A DNA stretch of 64,000 nucleotides from Andrena cerasifolii (Eukaryota > Arthropoda > Insecta > Hymenoptera > Andrenidae): contig NC_135118.1 in NCBI RefSeq assembly GCF_050908995.1, positions 3,720,001 through 3,784,000 of the forward strand, in the 5' to 3' direction. Under the pieces are notes generated by a model. That model was not told where the DNA came from. It did no database searches and saw only the letters and a program-made list of their open reading frames with translations. The translations under genes and the position numbers were made by a program. Of the stretch, positions 11,876 to 23,068 are shown in pieces (positions within the stretch are counted from its first letter, which is position 1; every line of letters begins with the position of its first letter).

Positions 11876-12926
11876 AAAGTGGCCAAAAACAAGGTAGAAA
11901 ATTTCCGTAAGGAAAATTTATCACCACTTTCAGGAATAGTTCCAGTGCATGCAGACAAAATGTTTTGTGGATTTAAGAATTCCCGCTCCATTGGCTTTGG
12001 TTTTATGTTGACAAATGTATTAAAATGAGTGATATGTCTATTCATTATAATATCAATGTTTTTCATTAATTTATGTTTAATTTATGGAATTTTACTGTTA
12101 TATATTTATTTATATATATATATCAATTAAGAATAACACAGACAAGTGAAGAAAGTTGAGAGGAAATTGTAATATTCAATTCCTTATCGTTACACTGTAA
12201 TCATATTTCGCAGAATGTTTTCCTTTGGATTCACCATTCTCCGAGATTCCACCTCTTATAGAGAAAAATAAAGCCTGAGTGTGCTATGTGTAACGCATAC
12301 TTTAATGTAAAGCTGCTACTTTCTTGCTACTTTTGTTGTTTAAATTAAATTAATATTATTAACGAACGACCGTGCGCTTATAGGTGGACGCAAAATGCTG
12401 CAGGCTAAATGTACAATTATAGGTGTGTCTGCCCCGACCAAATATGTACATTTAATTATCTGTTACTCTTTCATACATCGTTATTATCTGTTAATGACAT
12501 TATTTTTTTAAATTTTGCCTGTTTCTTAATCACGGAAATAAAACGCATTTAACGGAAACGCCTGTGTATCCTTACTTCTCACTGCTTATATACAATGTAT
12601 CAGTTTTGTCAAGAAACTCGACCAGTCGAGTTGTCGAGTCTTTCAGTTGATCAGTTGCATCCAAGCAGATCAGTTTGAAAAACGAAAAGAATGGTATCCT
12701 TGGAGTGTATAATAATTGTAGGTGCTTAAGTGATTTTTAAACATAAGCTTTAAATCAAATTAAAAAGTTTTTTTTTGACATTATTAATAATTTCCTTTCG
12801 AACGAGATTTTTTCCATATTAAAGGATAATTTTATTATTATTGTAGAACTTCATGCATGGTACCAACTAAAGTATAGGCTTTATAGAATTAAGGATACAC
12901 TAGGGTAAATTATTAAGTATATAATA
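11876..12926. other. AT-rich, no recognised gene
   Basis: AT-rich sequence with no named repeat. It includes a CTCGACCAGTCGAGTTGTCGAG motif region near 12620 (a short inverted repeat) and leads into the ORF at 12927. Confidence 0.35.
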
Positions 12927-13334
12927 ATGGTTAAATTTACGAAACGTCAAATTCTGGAATATGTTCCCCCAAAAGCAGATCTATCAGAAGCTATTAATTA
13001 TATTCTGAAAGAATTGAATATTATCTTGGAAGATGCTTGTCCACAGGATGCGCAGCGTTTGAGAGCTGCTCTTTCGACTTTAAGACCGAAACGAAATAAG
13101 AAATTTCAAGAGGCACGTCGAATTAAAGAGAAATTCGAAAAAAGAAATTCTAGTTGGCTAGATTCCGAGTTTGTAATTCCCAATATTACAATTAATGATG
13201 AAAATCAACAACCTTCTACTTCTTCTTCTTCGAGAGTAGGTCGACTGTCTTTATCATTTGATAATAAATCGGATCGATCAAAGAGAAGAGAGGCTGCAAA
13301 CATAAGCAAAAGCCTTAATCACAACCCACAATGA
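12927..13334 (+). CDS. 135-codon ORF of unknown function, probably a gene fragment or mobile-element protein
   Basis: Begins ATG with A-rich context and is the longest clean plus-strand ORF with protein-like composition outside shakB. The product is highly charged. It has a helical N-terminal half (KADLSEAINYILKELNII), a basic middle (RPKRNKKFQEARRIKEKFEKR), a Ser/Thr-rich linker and an SKRREAANISK motif near the end. Just after the stop, TTACAG at about 13343 would be a usable acceptor and opens a frame reading ACRYAAKLSKEKD, so the stop may be an intron artefact or a decay event. I cannot name the family. The SDRSKRREAA segment resembles, from memory, uncharacterised insect proteins often linked to repeats. 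Confidence 0.45.
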   Translation: MVKFTKRQILEYVPPKADLSEAINYILKELNIILEDACPQDAQRLRAALSTLRPKRNKKFQEARRIKEKFEKRNSSWLDSEFVIPNITINDENQQPSTSSSSRVGRLSLSFDNKSDRSKRREAANISKSLNHNPQ

Positions 13335-13787
13335 ATAATTACAGGCATGTCGTTATGCAGCTAAATTATCTAAAGAAAAAGATTTGTGTGGCAGAAGAAC
13401 TGGCAGAAACTGACTGACAGTCTAGCTGAGATAGTCATTAATAACAATAAAACTCACTTTTCTAGTAGCGAGAGAAAAGGGGACCCACTCTAATAAAGGG
13501 CCCGAAATCACCAGAAATGGTAATTGTGGAGCCTAGAATGGCACTGCAACCTTCTAGTGATAGACTCCAGACACTACAGATGTTGCTATTAAAAAATCCT
13601 ATTTTTTAAATTTTATAGCAACTGTACTCAATATTTCAGATTTTCAGAATTTCAGATTTTTAACGTCGGATTAGTCATCAGCGACCTCGAAAACCCCTAA
13701 ATAATAAGTTTCATAAATATCTGATGAAATCTTGAATTTTGGTCACTGTTTGGGTGCTCCTGGCCCACTGTGCGCGGGCCAGACGCA
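13335..13787. other. no recognised feature
   Basis: Mixed sequence between the ORF and a short MITE. The first ~70 bp may continue the ORF in another frame. Confidence 0.35.
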
Positions 13788-13795
13788 GTCTGCGA

Positions 13796-13979
13796 CAGTG
13801 ATGCCAGATCGGGGACGGGTTCCCTCGAGAATTTCCCCCACCTCGCGCACACTACGCCGGAGCTGCGTGTCCGTGAGTTGGACTCCGAAGCGCCGAACTC
13901 ACTGACGCGCTGCTCCGGCGTAGTGCGCGCGAGGTGGGGGAAATTCTCGAGGGAACCCGTCCCCGATCTGGCATCACAG
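13796..13979. mobile_element. 184-bp MITE, copy 1
   Basis: An almost complete hairpin with ends CAGTGATGCCAGATCGGGG and inverse, flanked by GTCTGCGA (13788-13795) and GTCCGCGA (13980-13987), an 8-bp duplication with one change. It is identical in length to the copy at 15287. GC-rich, unlike the surroundings. Confidence 0.82.
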
Positions 13980-14864
13980 GTCCGCGAGCGCGCCGGGTGT
14001 TGGGCATCAAGCGTTGAGAACGTACGAACGAAGGAAAAAAAGTGACGTTCGCGCCCGACGGCAAAAAGACAAGCAACTGATTCTAGAGAAAACCAAAGAA
14101 TCCCGGAACAAAAAATGTGATACTCAAGGTAAGAATCCCAAAACGGAAAGTTGTAGTACTCAATGTAAGTGCAACAGCACGCGATAAACAATGTGATATA
14201 AGAGTGTAAGAGATTATATGCGTTGCCACCAGAGTTGGGCATTATTCGACTAAATTGTTATTCGACCAACCTTCGAATATGAATTTCGAGTAAATGAAGT
14301 TATTCGCGACTAACGAATAAATTTTTAGTCGCCTAAGTTTTTATTCAATGAACTGACTAAGTTTTTAGTCGATTAATTTTCAGTCGACTAAATTTTTAGT
14401 CGTTACTCGTTCCTCCTTATTCGTTAGTCGGAAGATCTCCGTGGCGACTAAGCGTCACGAACAGGCCGCTTCGGCTAGAGTCCCGTGGCCCTCGACCTCC
14501 GGTCGGGCCGAGGGGAACGCTTGTCGAATGTAAGGTGATCCGCCCGATACCCCGTAGCGAAAAAACCGATTAAGGAGTGAGAAATTTCAGGCTCCGCATT
14601 TCTCATCAGATCGTCGCAAAGACGACGCCAAACGTCAGTATAACAATGATCTTAGAAAAAAATTTAGACATTAAAACATTAAATAGTTAGTAATTATTTA
14701 TTCGTACTTAACAAATTTACTTTGAGTACAACTCGTTGTTCAAACAGCTTGTCCGATAATCTGTTCGCCTTAGGAGAATTTGTAATCGTTGCAAACGAAA
14801 ATAAACGCTCGACTATGTTCACATTTCAATTCTCACCTCATCGACAACCGTTGCCCAGGTTTAA

Positions 14865-15090
14865 GGGGGTATACCTATTTGAACCCTCGGAAAATGTGTA
14901 CATTTTGTGGATTTTTTACAAGTCAACAGCTTGATGCAGATTTCCCGTTTTTGACTATCTTTACATAGTATTATCAACTACTCAAAAAAAGTTTCAGTTA
15001 AAAAACTATTGTTTTTCGGAAGTTATGGATACATATCCGAAAGTCTCTCGATTTTAGACGGCTAAACGGTGGTTATTGTAATATTATACG
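14865..15090. mobile_element. fragment of a TTAA-type element (family of 62435)
   Basis: Starts after TTAA (14861-14864) with GGGGGTATACC and is collinear for about 200 bp with 62435-62645. The right end is missing. Confidence 0.65.
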
Positions 15091-15286
15091 TTATTACAAG
15101 ATCTTCGACCTCTATTGTTGCGCAATATACAGAACGGAATTTACAATCTTGTGAAATTTGTTAAAATTGACGATATATAGTACAGAATACCGAGCAGCTC
15201 CTGGTACGGGCGGTAGATACACTCGAAAAGCGTTTCCCTTGGCTCATGATACCCCCCTCGGCCCGGCCCGAGTCTGGCCTCGGGAG

Positions 15287-15470
15287 CTGTGATGCCAGAT
15301 CGGGGACGGGTTCCCTCGAGAATTTCCCCCACCTCGCGCATACCACGCCGGAGCAGCGTCTTCGTGAGCTCGGCGCTTCGGAGTCCAACTCACGGACACG
15401 CAGCTCCGGCGTAGTGTGCGCGAGGTGGGGGAAATTCTCCAGGGAACCCGTCCCCGATCTGGCATCACAG
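15287..15470. mobile_element. 184-bp MITE, copy 2
   Basis: Same family as 13796-13979, with ends CTGTGATGCC and inverse and perfect 8-bp duplications CTCGGGAG (15279-15286 and 15471-15478). Nested in the hAT-like element, so it is younger than that insertion. Confidence 0.87.
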
Positions 15471-15714
15471 CTCGGGAGCCGAACCGAGGCGGCTCGGGTT
15501 CTGACCCCCACTTATTCATGTCGTTTAGTCGCCACAGCGGGCCTTCGACTAAACGAATAACGAGGAACGAATAGCGACTAAAAATTTAGTTGACTAAGAA
15601 TTTAAGAGTTTAGGCGACTAAATTCTTAGTCGAATACAAATTTAGTCGACTAAAAATTTAGTCGAGTTCATCGTATAAAAACTTAGTCGAATAATGCCCA
15701 ACTCTGGTTGCCAC

Positions 15715-15961
15715 TCGGGGGAGGAGGGGGGGGGGAGTATGTGGGGAGTTGCCACGAGAGGCGCTCTCGGCGCCTCCTTGGATGGTGTGACGCCGAGAGA
15801 CGGGAGACGGCCATTGTGTCTCACGCTCTCGGACGAGATAGCACGTGAATAAAGAAGAGTTATTGTTTTATTAGTAGTCGAGTTGGAATCCTTTATCCCA
15901 ACCCTGGTTACGGGTAGCGAGCAGGAGTGGGCCTGCATAGACGGTGTAACGTAAAACCCCA
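15715..15961. mobile_element. possible LTR remnant interrupted by the hAT-like element
   Basis: 13988-14221 plus 15715-15961 would form one block if the hAT-like element were removed. It contains AATAAAG near 15848 and ends AAACCCCACA followed by TTTCAATGGCGACGAG, which resembles an LTR end and a primer-binding start. No second LTR was found. Low confidence. Confidence 0.3.
15867..15872 (-). terminator. candidate polyadenylation signal for shakB
   Basis: AATAAA on the minus strand, 188 bp past the shakB stop codon. It is the nearest canonical hexamer I noticed. It sits in LTR-like repeat sequence, so it could instead belong to that repeat, and the real mRNA end may lie farther away. Confidence 0.25.
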
Positions 15962-16059
15962 CAGTTTCAATGGCGACGAGTCACGTAAGAGATTTAGGGT
16001 CTGGGCACACGTATCACTTACTTACACTTATAGTGCGCCCAGACCTTTACTCACTTCGA

Positions 16060-16308
16060 TCAGGCTTCCTGAAGCTCCCCCTTGATCCCAGGCACGCTGT
16101 GGTGGTGTCTGGAGGCGAGCTTGTTCGCTAGCTCGTGCATCACGTCCCTGTATATCACCGTGTCCAAATTCTCCCCTAACATGTACAGGAGAAACCAGTC
16201 GCCGACTTTGCTTCGCCGAACAATCGTCTCCACGGCCTCCCTTCGAACTAGACGAAACCGCAGTCGAAGAAGGTAGACCCTGGTTCGCGGCGAGAATATG
16301 ATTACGAT
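16060..16308 (-). CDS. shakB: shakB last exon (C-terminal cytoplasmic tail)
   Basis: Encodes residues 292-373 and the TGA stop at 16060-16062. It begins IVIIFSPRTRVYLL right after TACTTGCAG. It continues through the conserved cytoplasmic tail RFRLVRREAVETIVRRSKVGDWFLLYMLGENLDT (given here only as the landmarks RFRLVRR, GDWFLLY and GENLDT) and ends GELQEA. The length matches the fly protein's tail. The reading frame is clean. The 3' untranslated region must run into the LTR-like and hAT-like sequence immediately downstream. A minus-strand AATAAA lies at 15867-15872. Confidence 0.95.
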   Translation of the reverse strand: MVIIFSPRTRVYLLRLRFRLVRREAVETIVRRSKVGDWFLLYMLGENLDTVIYRDVMHELANKLASRHHHSVPGIKGELQEA

Positions 16309-16832
16309 CTGCAAGTAATGGAACAGAGTGGAAATACCAATCGCAGAACAATATTCTCAGCAACCCCCTTGGTAAATTGCTTTGGACGAGGGTGGTATAG
16401 GTACAGAAAGATGAGGTCTCCGCAACCTACCCCCGGCGGATGCAGGGTCCATTCTGCCGCATTCGAAACCGTTACTCATTACCTACTTATCAACTAGACG
16501 GGAGGCGCTGCTGGGTAAGATTTACCACAGAGGCGCTAGTTGCGAAAATCCGAAGACTGTTCGAGTTTCTGTTACAATTCTTTAAAGAACTTTAATGAAG
16601 ATTTTATGATGATTCATAAATTTTCTTTGATTCTTAAAACACTGTACTTAAAATAAAAATTACTAAATTAAAAAAAATATTCTGAAACCGTGGTATTTTA
16701 CGTTTCAATTTTGGGTACTTTTCACCCGGTAGCGGCAACTTGTGTTTCAACATGGGGTGCGCCTCCCGCCGAGTTAATATCTATATCGTTTCCTTATGAG
16801 GATAAGAATTTTAGATTGTGACAAGATCGAAA
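16309..16832. other. shakB last intron, proximal part
   Basis: Intron sequence without a recognised element, except the short motif GGCGGATGCAGGGTCCATT near 16436 shared with 6804. Confidence 0.5.
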
Positions 16833-17654
16833 GGGTCTAGCAGGGTAAGCATGGGCAAACGGCCCTCATGCCGATTCTTGGAGTTGTTATTTTTTAAACA
16901 ATGCTCCTTGCCTGAAACACCATTATGTAAAGTTTTAGATCGTTACCCCCCTGTTTAAGGATAATACGGGGGTAAACGTCCTTAATGTTATTATTTTTTT
17001 TCTCGGTTACTACTTAAGATATTTAAATGAAAAAAAAATGAAAAATAGCTACATACTAACTGCACTTCATATATTTTTCTAAAAATTATAAATCAATTAT
17101 TAAGTGTAGAAAAAAATAATTAATTCTTTGGGGGTGGTTTATGGAAACAACCCTTAGAGTGACCACCTCCAAAAAATTAAGAATAATGCTCTATTGTCGA
17201 GTTATTATATATAAAAACCTGAAGATAGTCAAGATGGTGGAACATAGTTAAATAATTTAATGAAGATCAATATATTATAAATAGGTGGGGTTTTGTGACG
17301 AGAGAGAGTATTTGTCGTGAGGTGGTCACTCAAAGGGTTGTTTCCATAAACCACCCCAAAAAATTAATTATTTTTCTCTACCCTTAATAATTGATTTATA
17401 ATTGTTAGAAAAATATATGAAGTGCATTTAGTATGTAGCTATTTTCCGTTTTTTTTTCATTTAAATATCTTAAGTAGTAACCGAGAAAAAAAATAATAAC
17501 GTTAAGGGCGTTTACCCCCGTATTATCCTTAAACAGGGGGGTAGCGATCTAAAACTTAACATAATGGTGTTTCAGGCAAGGAGCATTGTTTAAAAAATAA
17601 CAACTCCAAGAATCGGCATGAGGGCCGTTTGCCCATGCTTACCCTGCTAGACCC
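16833..17654. mobile_element. foldback element, GGGTCTAGCAGG family, short copy
   Basis: Starts GGGTCTAGCAGGGTAAGC and ends with its inverse. Inverted arms of roughly 300 bp each carry poly-A/T and CCCCC stretches. The centre is shortened relative to the copy at 35838-37226. No ORF. It lies in the last shakB intron. Confidence 0.78.
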
Positions 17655-17679
17655 TTTGATATACCTACATATTAGGTCG

Positions 17680-18093
17680 GTGCAAAAGTTCCTTCGCTCA
17701 CTGTTAGGTGATGTTAGGTGTACGGAAATGTCTCTTTCGATTGGGTTGGAACAAAAGTTCGTAGCGTTTTTTTAAATGAGATTCAAAGACAATGTTTACC
17801 ATAGATTTATTCAACCACGTACCACCTCTCAGAACATGTACATTATGTCATTTGTTTCATTTTCAGTAGGTGGCGTTTCACACATCCATATGTCTCAACG
17901 CTATCTATTGAAAAACCCTACGAAGTTTTGCTCCAACAAGTAGTTGCAGTTTTACTAGAAAAGTGGTAAAAGGTCATAGATAGCCAAGGAAAATACTTTG
18001 ATTAAAAAAAATATTATACGTATATTTTGTTTACATTTGATAAAGAACTTGTAACTTTGTAACTAACTTGTTACTTTTAATAAAGACCTAATA
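17680..18093 (+). mobile_element. mariner-like deletion derivative
   Basis: The left end TTAGGTCGGTGCAAAAGTT is a typical mariner terminal repeat. The frame near 17960-18005 reads KVIDSQGKYFD then stop, the usual mariner transposase C-terminus. A decayed right terminus (TTTTAATAAAGACCTAA) lies near 18090. A second mariner-like hairpin (GGTTGGAACAAAAGTTCG ... CGAAGTTTTGCTCCAAC) occupies about 17743-17938. There is no functional transposase. Confidence 0.7.
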
Positions 18094-18117
18094 CATGGAA
18101 GCTTATTTTGAAGCTTA

Positions 18118-18533
18118 CAAGGGAACATCCGGAACCCGGAAATTTAAAAAATTCTGAAACTTCATGAATATGTAGGTAATCTTCTCCCGATTATCGCGCA
18201 ATGTTTCTTTGCTGCCCAAATTCACTCTAAAGGGGTGCAATCGACCCCTGAAAATCCGGTTATTTCCCGAATTTGTGCTATAACTGTAAAATAATTTTCT
18301 TACCAAATGATAGATCTAATTAAAAGAAGTAACTTTTGTCTTGGAACTTTTTTTCTATCTCTTACACTTCGGGAGTTATAACAGAAAATCGGAAAATAGC
18401 CGGGGGTTAATTTCACCCCCTTCTAGTGAATTTGGGCAGCAAACAAAAATTGCGTTGTAATCAGGAGGAAATCCTCTACATTTTCACAAAGATTCAGAAT
18501 TTTTTGAATTTTCGGGTTCGGGATCTTCCCTTG
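18118..18533. mobile_element. foldback element with TTA duplication
   Basis: Ends CAAGGGAACATCCGGAACC and inverse GGTTCGGGATCTTCCCTTG, flanked by TTA on each side. The 3-bp target suits PIF/Harbinger-type MITEs. A further left end of this family is at 39819. Confidence 0.65.
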
Positions 18534-18779
18534 TTAGTCTTATCATGAACGAATTTGTATTATGGCTCAAAATGGACCCCGGAGCAGCCGTGGGACTGTT
18601 AAATTATCTGTCGTCCAAGGGTTAAGAACTGAAACTATATTAAAAGCACGTCGATAACGACAATAAAGCTGTGTAGGTCTAAACAATATCGACAATTTTT
18701 TTTAAAGTGCCTACAGGTTCTCCCAAAACTCGACGAACTCTTTAGGACTGTCCGTTTTCTTTAGGAACTCTTTAAGTAA

Positions 18780-19200
18780 CCCCTACAGCACACTTTGCCG
18801 CAAGAACGTTGCAGAACCGTTGCGCTGCAACATTTGAAACATTGCACGGAATGTCCCCGAAACGTTACAAGTAAATTTCTATGTCCGCCCCTGTACAACA
18901 TTGCGGGAGATATTTCTGCAACTTTGTTTCGGAATTTTACAGCAACGTTTCGGGGATTTTTCGACAACGGTCGCACAACTTTTCGAGGATATTACACAGC
19001 AATGGTCACGCAACGTTTCGGAGATATTACACAGCAATGGTCACGCAACCTTTCGGAGATATTACACAGCAATGGTCACGCAACGTTACGGAGATATTAC
19101 ACAGCAATGGTCACGCAACGTTTCGGAGATATTACACAGCAATGGTCACGCAACGTTTCGGAGATATTACACAGCAATGGTCACGTAACGTTTCGGGCAG
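18780..19200. mobile_element. GCAAC-rich element copy with 35-bp array
   Basis: Starts CCCCTACAGCACACTTTGCCG, matching the start of the copy at 42823 (CCCATACAGCACACTT), and carries many GCAAC/GTTGC motifs. The inner array is listed separately. The right border is unclear. Confidence 0.6.
18984..19196. repeat. 35-bp minisatellite, about six copies
   Basis: Unit GAGATATTACACAGCAATGG followed by TCACGCAACGTTTCG. Because 35 is not a multiple of three and the unit has no stop in any forward frame, all three plus frames stay open across it. The open frames are a by-product and not genes. Confidence 0.92.
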
Positions 19201-19522
19201 TAGGGCCAAAAATAAAAATATCGGTAGTATAAAGTATATACCGTAAGAAGTGAAAAAAACTGACAGTAACTACCCCCAGGGACTCCAACCCCACAAACAT
19301 AAAACAGTCAACATTTACATTCACCTTTTGGCAGTCCAACAGCTGCCTACATCAACCACAGCTTTTCTTTGAATAATGCGATCACATTTGTTATTAAATA
19401 AACTGCTGAAGAGTCTAGAACGCTGTTGTATTTTAATAATGGCAGTAGGTGGGCTCCATTTGACCTCCATTTGATCGCGGAGATGGATATGATTGATTTC
19501 GATCGATAAAAGGATCACTTAC

Positions 19523-19812
19523 CCTGTATATAACCGTAATTAAGCTGAGCACACCGAGGAACAGGAACCAGAACCAGAGGAAGACGTATATCTTCTCGTT
19601 GACGACGTTTAAGGGCAGTATGCAGACGGCGTCGTGTCTCTCCACCTCGCCGCTGACGCCGTACTTGTAGAAGGTGCACTTGGTCATCCGCGGGAACACG
19701 TAAATCATCGGATCGACCCGGTCCTCCTGATCCGATTCGAGGAACCTGAGCACGTCGATACCAAACGTCAGAAAGGCACCGTCGAAGAAGCGGTTCATCA
19801 GAAACATCTGAC
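19523..19812 (-). CDS. shakB: shakB shared exon 3 (TM3, extracellular loop 2, TM4)
   Basis: Completes Gly195 and encodes residues 196-291. It holds the end of TM3 (QMFLMNRFFDG), extracellular loop 2 with the second cysteine pair C240 (RMTKC) and C258 (AVCILPLNVV), and TM4 at about 269-290 (IYVFLWFWFLFLGVLSL). The acceptor GTGCGCAG/GT restores the Gly codon in phase 1. The donor is TACAGG/GTAAGT in phase 0. The cysteine pattern and DPMIYVFPRMTKC are diagnostic of innexins. No lesion is seen. A 12,563-bp intron separates it from exon 2 and a 3,214-bp intron from exon 4. Confidence 0.96.
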
Positions 19813-20473
19813 CTGCGCACAATTCAAGTCCCTCCTTGTAATCGTCCACTTACATCCAGGTGGCAGAGAAACAGTGACATTTCCATTGTTCCAATCGCAA
19901 CCATGGCTTGCGCTTGAAAACGTTAATCGCCATTGCCGTCGCGTTGCAACTTTCGAAAGACAGTAGGCCTACGATCTCTTTTGCCTCTGGTCTGCATAAC
20001 TTCTTTTTCGTTAATCTTCCAAGAAACAATCTGACGAATTAATAACCCACGACAAATGGTCAAATTGCAGTTGCGTTTTGGCACGAGGATTCATTGTATT
20101 CGAAGGTTTTTACTAGGGGTGGGTTGGAACTTATTTTTTAAGTTCTCCAAACCCGAATCTGGGTCTTTGTAAAGCCTCGGAACCAGGATACCGAACCCTA
20201 ACCCGTACCCGGTTCTGTACGCCGTATCGTCGACTAACCCGCCTAACCGGGTAACAGAAATCATCTGTAACCCGAGTAACCCGGTTAACCGGGTTAATGC
20301 GGTTACAGTGTTACGGTGAAAAACACAGTTGAAACCATGTTTCCAGATACAGATGAATTTTATTTTAATATCGGAGACTCCTTGGTAGGGTGATGCATGC
20401 ACGTGAAAGTAATAAATATGCGAGGTCAAAGATTAACTTGGCCGCGCCGAAATCGCGAGCGTTTGCCGACGCA
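19813..20473. other. shakB middle intron next to exon 3
   Basis: No coding feature. 20114-20300 carries repeated ACCCG/AACCCGG motifs in both orientations after GGGGTGGG, possibly a decayed repeat. Confidence 0.4.
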
Positions 20474-21233
20474 CAGTGTAAGATTTTGGACAAAAATCGC
20501 TCGACAGCGCAAATTTTGACCGATTTCAATAATATTTTTTTTAATATACTCGTAAAGGATTCAGCAATAACGGGGCACAGCAATAAAACCAGTATCTGTT
20601 GGTCTAATCTATAGAAAATACTATTTAGCATAACATAACATAAAAGCATAAATAAATCAATTTTGCAGATTAAAGGTATTAAAAATTAATTTTTTGTAAA
20701 TTTAATATTAAATATAAAATAAAAGTTTACTTTAAATTTACAAAAATTATGTTCTAAATAAACTGTACAGCTGATTTAAATCTTATATTTATAAATTATA
20801 TTATAAAATTAGTTACCATAAAATATTCAATTCTAATTACTTCGAATTACAATTATTATAAAGTTATTTTTAAATTTATATATTAAAAATAAAATCAAAA
20901 CTAATAAAATTGAGATATAATTTAAAAGTATAATATTCAAACCAGCTGTGCAGTTTATTTAAAACATAAATTTTGTAAATGTAAAGTAAATTTTTTATTT
21001 TACAGCTAATATTAAATTTGTGAAGAAAATAATTTTTAATATCTTTAATCTGTATAATTTATGTTTTTGTTATGTTGCGCTAAATAGTGTTTTCTATAAA
21101 TCAGACCAACAGCTATGGGTTTTATTGCAGTGCTCCGTTATTGCTGAATCCTTTACGAGTATTTTAAAAAAAATATATTGAAATCAGTCAAGATTTGCAC
21201 TGTCGAGCGATTTTTGTCCAAAATCTCACACCG
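20474..21233. mobile_element. AT-rich foldback element
   Basis: CAGTGTAAGATTTTGGACAA at the left is inverted at 21200-21233 (TTGTCCAAAATCTCACACCG). Arms of about 180 bp surround an A/T-rich centre. The hAT-like element 21241 begins directly after its right end. Confidence 0.65.
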
Positions 21234-21240
21234 TCTAGAC

Positions 21241-22361
21241 CAGGGCTGCACATTAAGACTGCCCTTGGGCAGTCGATGCGCCCTCGAGCTCGACCGTAGT
21301 ATGCTCACTCCCCACTCCTCGGTATAAGGTCTCCTGGTGGATAACTGTATGACTGCAGAGGCTGTATGCCCATTTTGTTTTCTCTAAGGAATATATGGTA
21401 TTGTCTCGAGCTTCCCATTGTTGCTCCAACGTAGTTACCGGAAAGGTATTGTTTATGTTTTTATGACACCCCCAACAGCTAAATGATGGCTTGGCCGCAA
21501 CTGACATACACGTCCGTCACTGTGTATGTCAGTGATCTCAAGCGGTGGATCAAAATTGACTCAGGCACAGAATACGGAGGCTTAATCGAGATTTGAAAAA
21601 TCTTTAAATATTTGTATGCAATAATAATAATTTTGTTCAAACTTATAATGGTAGAAGTAAGAGTGGTTTAAAAAAAAAAGATGATTTTGGCTGTCGTAGT
21701 CATCGGACACAAAACACGTACATTTTTTCTAAATCTATATAAGTGTGGTTATCGTATAAATTAGAATGAAGTAATTATTTGCAAAAATCCAATTTTGCAA
21801 CACAGAACACTAACAAATGCTTTTCCCAAAAAGTAATGTTTTCATTTGAAATACAAGCATTTTTGTGCTTTTCAACATTTTTCATTCATTTTAGTTCATA
21901 CGATAACCACACTCATATAGATTAAGACAAATTTTGCGCTTTTTTTATTCAAATGATTAGGGCCAGCCAAAATCATGTTCCCCAGCAATAAACTTTTTTT
22001 TCAAACCCCTCTTACTACTACCATTATAACTTTGAAACGAATTACTATTATTGCATACAAAAATTTGAACACATTTTTCAAAATTCAATTAATAAAAGTG
22101 CAAAGTTTGGAATTATAATACTCAATACTTATCTTTCAAAAATTCCCCAAAATGTGCCTTATTTTCGGAGCGTCAAACTCTAGAGACCACTGCGGCAACC
22201 TGTGTATTACACAGCTAAACGCTCCGCTCCCACTACTCCAGCCGCTCCCCACTCCGTTGGCGAACTCGCTTGTCCTTGAACAAGCTCGGAGCTCGTGCTC
22301 GAGCTCAACTCGAGCTCGAATGTGCGCTCGCGCCCGGAATTGGGGGTCCTGTGCATGCCTG
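21241..22361. mobile_element. 1,121-bp hAT-like nonautonomous element
   Basis: Ends CAGGGCTGCACA and inverse-like TGTGCATGCCTG, flanked by perfect palindromic 8-bp duplications GTCTAGAC (21233-21240 and 22362-22369). The interior has inverted arms around 21590-22090. No transposase. Confidence 0.82.
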
Positions 22362-22369
22362 GTCTAGAC

Positions 22370-22958
22370 TGTGCGGGTTTAGGACTCGGTTGTTCGGTGC
22401 TTCGGTAGTACTTGCCGCACGGACGAGAGCGACTGTCGACCAGATGACGGGACCTTTGCCTATTGTCTAAGGTTTAGGTGTCGAAAATATTCGAATGCTA
22501 GAGAATGGAAGCTATAAGGCGAAACGCGTACACGGCTGTAGAAGATATTGATGCTAAAAGACATTGGTGTTGAGTAATTCTTGAAGTTTAAGAAATAAAG
22601 TATAAATTCCATTTCTAACAACCCTCTAAAATTAATCGATCCTGCATGGATTATATACTCGTATATTTTAAGCATTGTGTATTCATTTGATCTGAATATG
22701 TATTGCCTGTAGATTCACATATCACTGACTTGCCGCAAATGACTGTCTAGTCTAGGCTAGACTGTCTTATTTTACTAGTAACCCGGTTACTTCGGTTCTT
22801 TCTAGAATTTAAGAACCGAGGGACACTCCCAATCAGCCTCTCTCGCTCATTCAAAGAAGGTGACTGACTGACTCTGTTCGGTACCCGAGCGTCTTCTTCC
22901 GAGACGAATCCCTAGATACTATGGGTGCGTTCCGATTCGCGCACTGAGCGCATGAAAT
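22370..22958. other. no recognised feature
   Basis: Intron sequence. CTAG-rich patch near 22744-22760. Nothing else recognised. Confidence 0.35.
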
Positions 22959-23068
22959 TAGCTCTGGCCATACACGGAGAGGTTTCTCCGCGGTCTTCAT
23001 CCATCGCGGACAAACCCGCGATCAAAGTCTGCGGTGGATCAAAACTGCAAATACCCACTAACATACAA

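Larger units (their letters stand above)
14230..15706. mobile_element. 1,477-bp hAT-like nonautonomous foldback element
   Basis: Ends CAGAGTTGGGCATTATTCG and its inverse, flanked by perfect 8-bp duplications GTTGCCAC (14222-14229 and 15707-15714). Subterminal arms repeat TTTAGTCGACTAA-like motifs many times. It has no transposase ORF. A 184-bp MITE (15287-15470) and a TTAA-type fragment (from 14865) are nested inside. Confidence 0.88.

Noticed and set aside
13697..14242. 181-codon minus-strand frame
   Set aside because: It runs through the palindromic 184-bp MITE, which opens frames on both strands. No domain is visible.
18795..19246. Three overlapping plus-strand frames with repeated HSNGHATFRRYYTAMVT-like peptide
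   Set aside because: This is the same artefact from another 35-bp array. All three frames are open.
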